Part shown: positions 1 through 5,589 of the stretch, piece by piece
Numbering within the stretch: position 1 is the first letter of the stretch
Layout: each line of letters begins with the position of its first letter
Source of the DNA: an uncultured Clostridia bacterium
Lineage (GTDB): Bacteria > Bacillota > Clostridia > Lachnospirales > Lachnospiraceae
Length of the DNA: 5,690 nt
Direction: 5' to 3'
Assembly (NCBI GenBank): GCA_947088195.1
Contig: CAMUFS010000212.1
Coordinates: forward strand, 1-5,690
Program-made: the position numbers and the translations under genes
The notes under the pieces: model-generated
The model's input: the letters and a program-made list of their open reading frames with translations, nothing else
Told to the model about the DNA's origin: nothing
Databases searched by the model: none

Positions 1-2
1 GT

Positions 3-224
3 TATATATCTTTTCTCCTGTATATTCTACTTATAATTTATAATGTTTATTTGTTAGTTATGTCTACTTTACCAGAAACACTTACCTATAAAATACTGGA
101 GAATTTGGATTTTGTCAATAGCCAATCCCCTAATTTAAATATAGCTTTTTGTAATTTTGTCTGGTTCGCAAAAGTGTGGATAGATAAACTATGTTTTCCA
201 GATAGAATAGGAAATAGGCTTTAA
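3..224 (+). CDS. Possible C-terminal end of an upstream gene (partial, hypothetical)
   Basis: This frame is open from the left edge of the window to a TAA at 222-224, giving 73 codons without a stop in a very AT-rich stretch where a stop would be expected about every 13 codons. The first 20 residues are almost all Ile, Leu, Tyr, Phe and Val, which would suit a membrane helix. A more polar tail follows, with Trp residues and a Cys-Phe-Pro-Asp stretch near the end. The only internal ATG (position 60, giving 54 residues) has no Shine-Dalgarno sequence, so if this is coding it is more likely the tail of a gene starting outside the window than a small gene of its own. I do not recognise a family. 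T-rich noncoding DNA also translates to hydrophobic residues, so this may be a chance frame. Confidence 0.3.
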   Translation, partial: YISFLLYILLIIYNVYLLVMSTLPETLTYKILENLDFVNSQSPNLNIAFCNFVWFAKVWIDKLCFPDRIGNRL

Positions 225-267
225 GTTAGAAACAAAAGTACAATATCAAAAAAGGTACAGAAAATAT

Positions 268-319
268 CAGTTTATTACAGCATAGGAGATTGCATTACAG
301 CTTTTTATGCCGTAAACTG
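268..319 (+). promoter_or_regulatory. Leader hairpin upstream of the GH28-like gene
   Basis: The arms CAGTTTA (268-274) and TAAACTG (313-319) are perfectly complementary. Inside them GCATA (280-284) pairs with TATGC (306-310), giving a two-part stem that ends 13 bases before the AGGAGGT ribosome binding site. The same TATGC arm could instead pair with GCAT at 292-295. An 8-bp direct repeat, ATTACAGC, starts at 274 and again at 294, exactly 20 bp apart, which is about two helical turns. This could be an mRNA leader structure or an operator. No T-run follows it, so it is not a standard terminator. I found no convincing -35/-10 pair in bases 1-344. Two adjacent TATAAT hexamers at 32-37 and 39-44 lack matching -35 boxes. 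Confidence 0.35.
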
Positions 320-344
320 CTATTAGAAAAAGAGGAGGTAATAT

Positions 345-1826
345 ATGGAAATAGCAGAAAGAAAAGAAACAGATAACACAGAAAGTAGAGTGGTGGTCTA
401 TCCTATACCAATAGGGGTAGCAAAACAGAGAGATTTTATCTTGAAAGTTCGTTCTTTGGGGGAGGAGCAATGGCAGGAAGTGGGTTGCTATCAGGTAAAA
501 GTGGATATGCATGATGTAAGAACTGCTTCTATGGCATATTTTGATTTTCAAGGAATAGTAGAAGTGGAGATAACATTTGCACATTTTTATTCTGTTTATA
601 AAGTTGACATCAGGCCGCTCTCATTAGAAATTGTACCTACAGTGGAGGCAAAGCGTGTTGTTTTTGTGATAGATAAGCCAGTGAACCTTTCTATAGAATT
701 TAATGAAGAGCGGTTTCACAATCTACACTTATTTGCGGGAAAAATAGAGGAAAAGCCTGAAATACAAAAAGACAATGTTTTAGTGATAAAAGGTTCTGAC
801 AATCTTGGAGAATGTGTGGGAGATGGAATGAATAAAACACTCGTGCAGATGCCAGAGAACAGACTGGTTTATATAGAGGCAGGAATTCATTATATTACAG
901 AATGTCTCTGGCATGTACCCTCTTACACCACGATTTATATGGAAGGTGGTGCTGTGCTGGTTGGGGCACTGGTATGCGAACATGTGGAGAATGTCTGCAT
1001 TTTAGGAAAAGGAATTTTATATTTGGCGAATTTTGAGCGATTTGGGGGAATTAATGGACTGCGCTTAAGTCATAGCCGCAATTTGGTGGTAGAAAATCTT
1101 ATGTTTATTAATCCACCACATTATACTATTCATCTAGGAGATTGTGAAAATGTGATAATACGAAATATAAAGTCTTTTAGTTGTGAGGGATGGAGTGATG
1201 GAATTGATATGATGAGCTGCCGAAATATTTTAGTAGAAGGAGGATTCCTTCGAACATCTGATGATTGCATCACGGTTTATGGCAGTCGATGGGACAATCG
1301 CGGGGACAGCAGAAATATTACTGTGAGAAACTTAAGTGTGTGGGCAGATGTGGCACATCCTCTTATGGTAGGTACTCATGGTGCACATGAGAAGGACGGT
1401 GATATTATTGAGGATATTTTATTTGAAAATATAGATATTTTGGAACATCATGAGTATCAGGCAGGTTATTTGGGAGCCATGTGCATCAATGCTGGTGATA
1501 AAAATATAGTCCGCAATGTAACATATAGAAATATTAGAATAGAACCTTTTGCTCATGGTAAAGTGTTGGATATTCAAGTGAAATGGAACAAAGACTATAA
1601 TCCTGCTCCCGGAAGATTAATTACTGGAATACGGTTTGAGCAGATCTATGTGATGTCTGGAAGCGGGGAAGAAACGTCTTGTATTTGCGGGTATGATGAA
1701 GAACATAGAGTGGAAAATATATGGATAGATTCCTTTTACCGAGATGGAATTAAGGTTAAAAATTTGGCTCAGGCAAATATTGAGATAGGAAAATATACAG
1801 AAAATGTGGTGCTGTATAAGGAATAA
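345..1826 (+). CDS. GH28-like (polygalacturonase-type) right-handed beta-helix glycoside hydrolase, intracellular
   Basis: The protein has 493 residues and starts at an ATG five bases after a perfect AGGAGGT (333-339). Residues of about 15-110 look like an all-beta N-terminal domain. From about residue 145 to 470 there are repeated short beta-strand motifs of the N-[IV]-x-[IV] kind, typical of parallel beta-helix enzymes. The core reads S-D-G-I-D (284-288) followed by T-S-D-D-C (304-308), which matches in order and spacing the GH28 catalytic region (usually N-T-D, then D-D). G-T-H-G at 343-346 could stand in for the G-H-G motif, and Q-V-K-W at 411-414 lies near where R-I-K is expected. GH28 enzymes are inverting hydrolases that cut galacturonan or related pectic chains using these aspartates. 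There is no signal peptide or membrane segment, so it probably acts on imported oligosaccharides in the cytoplasm. The Asn-to-Ser change and inexact G-H-G make the substrate uncertain. A GH49-like or other beta-helix specificity is possible. Confidence 0.8.
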   Translation: MEIAERKETDNTESRVVVYPIPIGVAKQRDFILKVRSLGEEQWQEVGCYQVKVDMHDVRTASMAYFDFQGIVEVEITFAHFYSVYKVDIRPLSLEIVPTVEAKRVVFVIDKPVNLSIEFNEERFHNLHLFAGKIEEKPEIQKDNVLVIKGSDNLGECVGDGMNKTLVQMPENRLVYIEAGIHYITECLWHVPSYTTIYMEGGAVLVGALVCEHVENVCILGKGILYLANFERFGGINGLRLSHSRNLVVENLMFINPPHYTIHLGDCENVIIRNIKSFSCEGWSDGIDMMSCRNILVEGGFLRTSDDCITVYGSRWDNRGDSRNITVRNLSVWADVAHPLMVGTHGAHEKDGDIIEDILFENIDILEHHEYQAGYLGAMCINAGDKNIVRNVTYRNIRIEPFAHGKVLDIQVKWNKDYNPAPGRLITGIRFEQIYVMSGSGEETSCICGYDEEHRVENIWIDSFYRDGIKVKNLAQANIEIGKYTENVVLYKE

Positions 1827-1849
1827 GAGGGATAAAAGAAAAAATTCAC

Positions 1850-1878
1850 TTGTCAAATCCTCTGGTTTATGATAAGAT
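1850..1878 (+). promoter_or_regulatory. Extended -10 promoter for the tRNA-Pro gene
   Basis: The -35 box TTGTCA (1850-1855) and the -10 box TAAGAT (1873-1878) are separated by exactly 17 bp. TGA directly before the -10 box gives the extended -10 TGn motif. Transcription would start near 1885, about 28 bases before the mature tRNA 5' end, leaving a short leader for RNase P. The promoter begins 24 bases after the stop of the GH28-like gene with no terminator between, so some read-through from that gene into the tRNA is possible. Confidence 0.7.
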
Positions 1879-1912
1879 ATGTTCTGTCAGGTTTATTCAG
1901 AGTATTGACATT

Positions 1913-1986
1913 CGGAGCGTGGCTCAGTTTGGTAGAGCGTTCGGTTAGGGACCGAGAGGTCGCAGGTTCGAATCCTGTCGCCCCGA
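1913..1986 (+). tRNA. tRNA-Pro, anticodon AGG
   Basis: All arms fold. The acceptor stem pairs 1913-1919 with 1979-1985, the D arm is GCTC/GAGC (1922-1925, 1935-1938), the anticodon stem pairs TTCGG (1940-1944) with CCGAG (1952-1956), and the T arm is GCAGG/CCTGT around TTCGAAT. The seven-base anticodon loop TTAGGGA puts the anticodon AGG at 1947-1949, which reads the proline codon CCU, and also CCC or CCA if A34 is converted to inosine. Proline identity bases known from E. coli are present: A73, G72, G35 and G36. G37 follows, as expected for m1G methylation. Two oddities are seen. Bacteria usually carry U or G at position 34 of tRNA-Pro, and the acceptor stem has an A-C mismatch at the fourth pair (1916 with 1982). 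The CCA end is not encoded, since A73 is followed by a T-run. Confidence 0.9.
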
Positions 1987-2008
1987 TTTTTATTTAGGAT
2001 GTGATAAT

Positions 2009-2043
2009 AAAAACGACAGAGAATGTGTTCTCTGTCATTTTTT
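2009..2043. terminator. Bidirectional Rho-independent terminator
   Basis: A perfect 9-bp stem (GACAGAGAA at 2015-2023, TTCTCTGTC at 2028-2036) encloses a TGTG loop. On the + strand it is followed by ATTTTTT, which would end the tRNA transcript. On the - strand the same stem is followed by GTTTTTATTAT, so it can also stop transcription coming from the leucine-rich-repeat gene on the right. There is no other convincing terminator between the two convergent units. Confidence 0.85.
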
Positions 2044-2044
2044 A

Positions 2045-2132
2045 TGCGCACGGGCACCCAAAGGAATATTGTCAGCGAAGCTGACGGGTGCCCGGCGCGC
2101 GAGTAGGTGAGAAAAAACGTCCCCTACTCGAT
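2045..2132. repeat. Structured tandem repeat, unit 1
   Basis: This is the first copy of an 88-bp unit. It opens with the palindrome TGCGCA. The outer stem CGGGCACCC (2051-2059) pairs with GGGTGCCCG (2086-2094) over 9 bp. An 11-nt unpaired stretch, AAAGGAATATT (2060-2070), lies on one side only, then the inner stem GTCAGC/GCTGAC (2071-2076, 2080-2085) with a GAA loop stacks directly on the outer stem. After a GCGCG linker comes a second hairpin, CGAGTAGG (2100-2107) with CCTACTCG (2123-2130), with a 15-nt loop. The block is clearly richer in GC than the surrounding DNA. The strand on which it acts is not known. If transcribed, it is most likely as the 3' untranslated region of the leftward LRR gene. 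Confidence 0.8.
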
Positions 2133-2219
2133 TGTACAGACCTGTGCAGAGGAAATATGCCACTAATGTGGCGCACAGGTCGCGCGGCGAGTAGGGAGAT
2201 AGAGACTTCCCTACTCGAT
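2133..2219. repeat. Structured tandem repeat, unit 2
   Basis: This second copy, 87 bp, has the same plan as unit 1 with different stem sequences. It opens with the palindrome TGTACA. The outer stem GACCTGTGC (2139-2147) pairs with GCACAGGTC (2173-2181), the 11-nt bulge is AGAGGAAATAT (2148-2158), and the inner stem GCCAC/GTGGC (2159-2163, 2168-2172) has a TAAT loop. A GCGCGG linker is followed by the hairpin CGAGTAGGGA (2188-2197) with TCCCTACTCG (2208-2217), 10 bp around a 10-nt loop. The outer and inner stems share little sequence with unit 1 yet pair fully, while the bulge, linker and CGAGTAGG hairpin are conserved. This pattern points to selection on structure. Confidence 0.8.
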
Positions 2220-2234
2220 TGTGCACGAGCCCCC
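2220..2234. repeat. Start of a third, truncated repeat unit
   Basis: The next boundary hexamer, TGTGCA, sits 87 bp after the previous one and is followed by CGAGCCCC, which resembles the first outer-stem arm of unit 1 (CGGGCACC). The unit then breaks off against the end of the leftward LRR gene, whose stop codon is at 2237-2239. The remnant is too short to fold. It shows either that the array was longer once or that the boundary hexamer belongs to both ends of the unit. Confidence 0.45.
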
Positions 2235-2236
2235 TA

Positions 2237-4153
2237 TTAGTTTTTTATCAAAGTTTTTTGTTCTAGTTCAGAGTCATCCGCGATAGGATTTTCTGCACAC
2301 AGAATGGCTTGAAGCTGTTGCAGCTCAGATAAGGGTGTGAGATTGACAATATAATTATCTGTAATGTCAAGAATCGTTAGCCTGCTTAGATTCTTGGCAA
2401 AGGAAATATCTGTAAGCTGGTTTCCAGCAAGAGATAGCTCGGTCAGGTTGGGATAGTTTAAAAACAACTCCGTATGTTCGGATAAAGTGATAGTATTGGA
2501 ATTGCTTGCAGTATAATCCCATTTTCCATTTACCAAAGCTTTGAGTGTGACATGGCTCATATGCAGGTGTGTTAGAGCTTCATTGTAGGTTAAGTGTTCT
2601 AGATCAAAGCCTGCAGTACAGCCATTAAGATTAAGTTCTTTTAAGTTAGGAAGTGACAGAAGCCCCTCCACATTTCCCCAGATATAACTATCAGACATAT
2701 CAATGCTCTCTAATCCAGTAAGTTCCATAATGGGAATAAGAGCAGAGGATTCGATTGACATGTCAATGAGATTTAGGCGTGTTAGATTTTGAAGTGCTGA
2801 CAGCGCGGTATAGTCATCTGTGTAAATGCTTGTCATAGTAAGCTCTGTTAGAGATGGAGCATATCTTAGTGGTTCTAAATTGTCAAAATGCCCAATGGAC
2901 AGCTTTGTAAGATTTTGCATATTAGCAAGCTCTGGAATCGGCAAGGATTCTTCAAATAAATAAGGAACAGACAAGGTAAGGTCTGTGAGTTGGTAAAGCT
3001 CCGAAATAATAGCATAGTCGGAAAGCTGATAATTTCCGCTTAAATCTAATTTTATCAAAGTATTTTTGCAATCCTCCAAGGCTGCAATAGACAGGATTTC
3101 GCTGTCCTTGATGGATAATGCTTTTAAATTTGGCATATTTGATATAAATCCGATGTCACGCAGTGACTTGGATTCAATGGAAAGAGACGCAAGCTGTGGA
3201 AGGTCATAGAGAACACGGAAGCTTTCTAGGCCATCAACGGCATTAAGAGTAAGAGAAGTAAGCTTTTTTAAGGAGGAGAGACCACGGATGTCCTTTAGAT
3301 GATAATCTCCTCCATCAATCGTTAAGTTAGTAATATTTTGAAATAGATGGATGTCGTCCAAATTTGATAGAAAAATATTTGAATGAATTCCCAATGTGGT
3401 GAGCTGGGAGGGACGAACAATCTTTGCAAGCTCAGCAGGAGAGTTGCAGCACCAAAGCGCTGTGAGATTGGTGAGGTGATCCAGATCTCCCTCATGTAGC
3501 TGTTCCCGATCTAATTTTAGATATTCCAGTCCAGTAAATACGTCCAGATCGCTGGTTTTTACAGTATCGTTATTATAATAAAAGGTTCCGCTTCTGCCAT
3601 TCTTCAGAGTATAGGCAAGCATCCGGTAGCCAGAATCCTGATAAGATAATTCCAAGGATGTGATGGTAGCAAGCTCATTTGAGGTTACTTCCCAGTATTT
3701 TTTCTGAAATACAGCACTGATAAATTGACGAAACATATCTGATTCTGGAAGGCTGCGGGAAGAAGAGGTTTCTTTTGTTGATGTCTGGCTGCTTTCTGCT
3801 ATAGCGATGGAAGAAGCCTGCTCAGAAGGGGTTGACAAAAGAAGTGGATAGAAAAAAAGACCAAGCCGCACAACTGCAGAGATTGCGATAACGCCAAATA
3901 CAATAAAGAGCGCAGCTCGGTTCTGTCTGCCATTTCCTTTGGAATATGGAGAAGAAATAGGACCATCTGGATTCTGTTTATTGGAATATTGAGGATCTGT
4001 GGATGGCTGGGAGTAAGTGCTTGAAGCTTCTGCTGTATGTATAGTAGCTTCACTCCCATATAACCGATAACCACACTCACTGCAAATAATAGTATTGCCG
4101 ATTGTTTTTAATTTTCCGCTGCAGATGGGGCAGCGTTTATTTTTTTGAGGCAT
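2237..4153 (-). CDS. Zinc-ribbon, single-pass membrane protein with extracellular leucine-rich repeats
   Basis: The protein has 638 residues from the chosen start. Residues 8-27 form a zinc ribbon with two Cys pairs, CPIC (8-11) and CSEC (24-27). A Ser/Pro/Gln-rich linker runs to about residue 78. One hydrophobic span follows (about 80-106, with Arg96 inside), then a Ser/Thr-rich stretch (about 109-135) and a short alpha/beta-looking segment. About 17-18 leucine-rich repeats of 20-26 residues fill roughly 209-630, of the LTxLxLxxNxLxDIxxLxxL kind found in bacterial internalin-like proteins. There is no LPxTG sorting signal. The basic, Cys-rich N terminus suggests it stays in the cytoplasm with the repeats outside, probably binding a protein or glycan. 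The ATG at 4153 is chosen because AAAGGAAG lies just before it; the in-frame ATG 15 codons upstream has no such site. Two stops in tandem (TAA TAG) end the gene. The binding partner is unknown. Confidence 0.85.
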   Translation of the reverse strand: MPQKNKRCPICSGKLKTIGNTIICSECGYRLYGSEATIHTAEASSTYSQPSTDPQYSNKQNPDGPISSPYSKGNGRQNRAALFIVFGVIAISAVVRLGLFFYPLLLSTPSEQASSIAIAESSQTSTKETSSSRSLPESDMFRQFISAVFQKKYWEVTSNELATITSLELSYQDSGYRMLAYTLKNGRSGTFYYNNDTVKTSDLDVFTGLEYLKLDREQLHEGDLDHLTNLTALWCCNSPAELAKIVRPSQLTTLGIHSNIFLSNLDDIHLFQNITNLTIDGGDYHLKDIRGLSSLKKLTSLTLNAVDGLESFRVLYDLPQLASLSIESKSLRDIGFISNMPNLKALSIKDSEILSIAALEDCKNTLIKLDLSGNYQLSDYAIISELYQLTDLTLSVPYLFEESLPIPELANMQNLTKLSIGHFDNLEPLRYAPSLTELTMTSIYTDDYTALSALQNLTRLNLIDMSIESSALIPIMELTGLESIDMSDSYIWGNVEGLLSLPNLKELNLNGCTAGFDLEHLTYNEALTHLHMSHVTLKALVNGKWDYTASNSNTITLSEHTELFLNYPNLTELSLAGNQLTDISFAKNLSRLTILDITDNYIVNLTPLSELQQLQAILCAENPIADDSELEQKTLIKN

Positions 4154-4157
4154 GAGG

Positions 4158-4165
4158 CTTCCTTT
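4158..4165 (-). promoter_or_regulatory. Ribosome binding site fixing the start of the LRR gene
   Basis: On the - strand the sequence AAAGGAAG lies four bases before the ATG at 4153, placing the GGA core at normal spacing. It decides between this start and the in-frame ATG at 4198, which would add 15 residues ahead of the zinc ribbon. Confidence 0.75.
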
Positions 4166-4221
4166 CTCTTCTATAATTATGAAGTGATGGTATAACACAA
4201 AGAAACAGGGTTATTGATATT

Positions 4222-4250
4222 ATTATACTGCTGATAGCCCGGTAAATCAA
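4222..4250 (-). promoter_or_regulatory. Sigma-A type promoter of the LRR gene
   Basis: Read on the - strand, TTGATT (4250-4245) is followed after exactly 17 bp by a perfect TATAAT (4227-4222). Transcription would start near 4215, giving a leader of about 62 bases before the ATG at 4153. Confidence 0.7.
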
Positions 4251-4294
4251 CGATGGCTTTAAAAATGTCTCCCAGTATGAAGGAATGTTGATAA

Positions 4295-4323
4295 TTTACT
4301 TCCTTTTACAAATCTGTTACAAT
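4295..4323 (+). promoter_or_regulatory. Extended -10 promoter of the Sel1-like gene
   Basis: TTTACT (4295-4300) and TACAAT (4318-4323) are 17 bp apart, and TGT just before the -10 box gives the extended -10 motif. Transcription would start near 4330, about 33 bases before the ATG at 4363. An in-frame ATG at 4285 lies upstream of this promoter, which argues against it as the start. The divergent LRR promoter begins 44 bp away, so one bound regulator could affect both. Confidence 0.65.
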
Positions 4324-4343
4324 AAGGATCAAATATCACAAAT

Positions 4344-4353
4344 AAGGAAGGTG
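4344..4353 (+). promoter_or_regulatory. Ribosome binding site fixing the start of the Sel1-like gene
   Basis: AAGGAAGGTG ends nine bases before the ATG at 4363 and is the only good Shine-Dalgarno match in this leader. No such site precedes the in-frame ATG at 4285. Confidence 0.7.
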
Positions 4354-4362
4354 TGTAATAAA

Positions 4363-5589
4363 ATGGTAAAATTAGATGATAGGGTGGAGAGAGCCGTTCG
4401 GATTCTATGGCTGGAGAGAGCTTTTGATAATGGCAAGGAGGCATTTGCACTTTTGACGCAGGCAGTGAAGGAAGGAGATGGAGATGCCTGTTATTTTTTG
4501 GCGCGCTGCTATGCAGGCTCCAGCTTTATCGATCCGGGATTTCATTTTCCAATAGAGGATGATAAAGTAGAAGAATACCTCAATCAAAGTATTGAGCGGG
4601 GAAGCGCACTTGGCATGTTTGCCGCGAGAAGGGTAGCTGGTTTTCAGCCAAGATGTGGCAGCTTTGTGAGGGAGCCATACCATTCCTCCAAGGAGATCTG
4701 GGATGAAGTGTGTGCCATCGCGGATTCAGGAGAGCTTTTTACAAAATATCTAGTGGCAAATGCCTATTATTTTGGAGATGTGGCTCAGCTTACAGAGATG
4801 GACTTTAGCCGGATGACAAAAATTGAATTGGATTGGCAGTTTAGGCGCTGGGCAGAAAAAGCAGCTTCTATGTATGATGAACTAATTCATGAAAATATGA
4901 TTATGGGGGTGCCAAATTATATTGATATATTGACTTCGGGTGATTATGGCGTGCCGAAAAATGAAAAAAAGGCACAAGAGATTATGCAGCTTGCTGCGGA
5001 TAAAGGAGATCCCTTTTATATTGTAAAAATAGGGATGAAGCTGGAGGAAACAGAGCCGGCAAGAGCGGAGGAATATTATAAACGTGCATTGAGCTATGAC
5101 TATAAGCAGGCGGGCTTTTATCTTGGCAAGCTGTACAGTTTTCGGGGGAAAATGCCAAGAAATCTCAAAAAAGCAAGAGATTTTTTTGAACAATATTTAA
5201 GTGGGAATGAAATAGGCTGTCATAATTATTTGGGAGAGATCTATTTTTATGGTGGAGATGGAATAGAACCAGACTTTAACAAAGCCTTTCAGCATCTACT
5301 CGCCTCTCATGACAAGGAGAATTACTGGGGATCAGAGATGCTTGGGACATGCTATCTAAAAGGACTTGGAACAACGGTCAACTATACACTGGCAAAACAA
5401 GAATTTGAGCGCTATCCAGATCAACCCTTATCAGCCATTGGATTAGGTGAGATCTATGCATATGGGCTTGGAGCGCCAGAAGATATAAAAAAAGCCATGA
5501 CCTATTGGGACAAATATCCAAATCATGCATCTGTGGTGGAAAATAAAAAGAACTTTAAAAAAACATTGCTTGGCTGGAAGAGAAAATAA
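4363..5589 (+). CDS. Sel1/TPR-like repeat protein, cytoplasmic
   Basis: The protein has 408 residues with no signal peptide and no membrane span, so it is expected in the cytoplasm. It is built of helical hairpin repeats of about 32-38 residues of the Sel1 type, a subclass of TPR-like repeats. Clear copies carry the pattern A-x-x-x-L-G-x-x-Y-x-x-G followed by a K-A-x-x-[FYW] helix, for example at about 36-84, 192-240, 247-281, 283-316, 322-350 and 355-388. The first half is more divergent, with a segment rich in Trp and acidic residues (about 111-170). Sel1-like proteins are scaffolds for protein-protein contacts and no catalytic residues are visible here. It has its own promoter and is divergent from the LRR membrane protein, so a shared role is possible but not shown. 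It ends in a basic tail, W-K-R-K. No Rho-independent terminator follows within the window. Confidence 0.85.
   Translation: MVKLDDRVERAVRILWLERAFDNGKEAFALLTQAVKEGDGDACYFLARCYAGSSFIDPGFHFPIEDDKVEEYLNQSIERGSALGMFAARRVAGFQPRCGSFVREPYHSSKEIWDEVCAIADSGELFTKYLVANAYYFGDVAQLTEMDFSRMTKIELDWQFRRWAEKAASMYDELIHENMIMGVPNYIDILTSGDYGVPKNEKKAQEIMQLAADKGDPFYIVKIGMKLEETEPARAEEYYKRALSYDYKQAGFYLGKLYSFRGKMPRNLKKARDFFEQYLSGNEIGCHNYLGEIYFYGGDGIEPDFNKAFQHLLASHDKENYWGSEMLGTCYLKGLGTTVNYTLAKQEFERYPDQPLSAIGLGEIYAYGLGAPEDIKKAMTYWDKYPNHASVVENKKNFKKTLLGWKRK

Noticed and set aside
267..584. A 105-codon leftward open frame opposite the start of the GH28-like gene
   Set aside because: It overlaps a strongly supported gene, is rich in Phe, Tyr, His and Cys as expected for an antisense shadow, and shows no family features.
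1905..1910. TTGACA just before the tRNA as a -35 box
   Set aside because: It lies two bases before the mature tRNA, and no -10 box is found at the right distance; the promoter at 1850-1878 explains transcription.
2035..2226. A 63-codon leftward open frame across the repeat block
   Set aside because: It lies entirely within the structured repeats, has no ribosome binding site, and its codons simply follow the palindromes.
2045..2234. A CRISPR array
   Set aside because: There are only two units, the repeated parts are hairpins rather than short repeats between unique spacers, and the variable parts pair with each other.
4154..4198. An N-terminal extension of the LRR gene by 15 codons
   Set aside because: The ribosome binding site fits the ATG at 4153, and the extension carries no recognisable feature.
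4285..4362. An N-terminal extension of the Sel1-like gene by 26 codons
   Set aside because: The upstream ATG lies before the predicted promoter and lacks a ribosome binding site, whereas the ATG at 4363 has AAGGAAGGTG at normal spacing.
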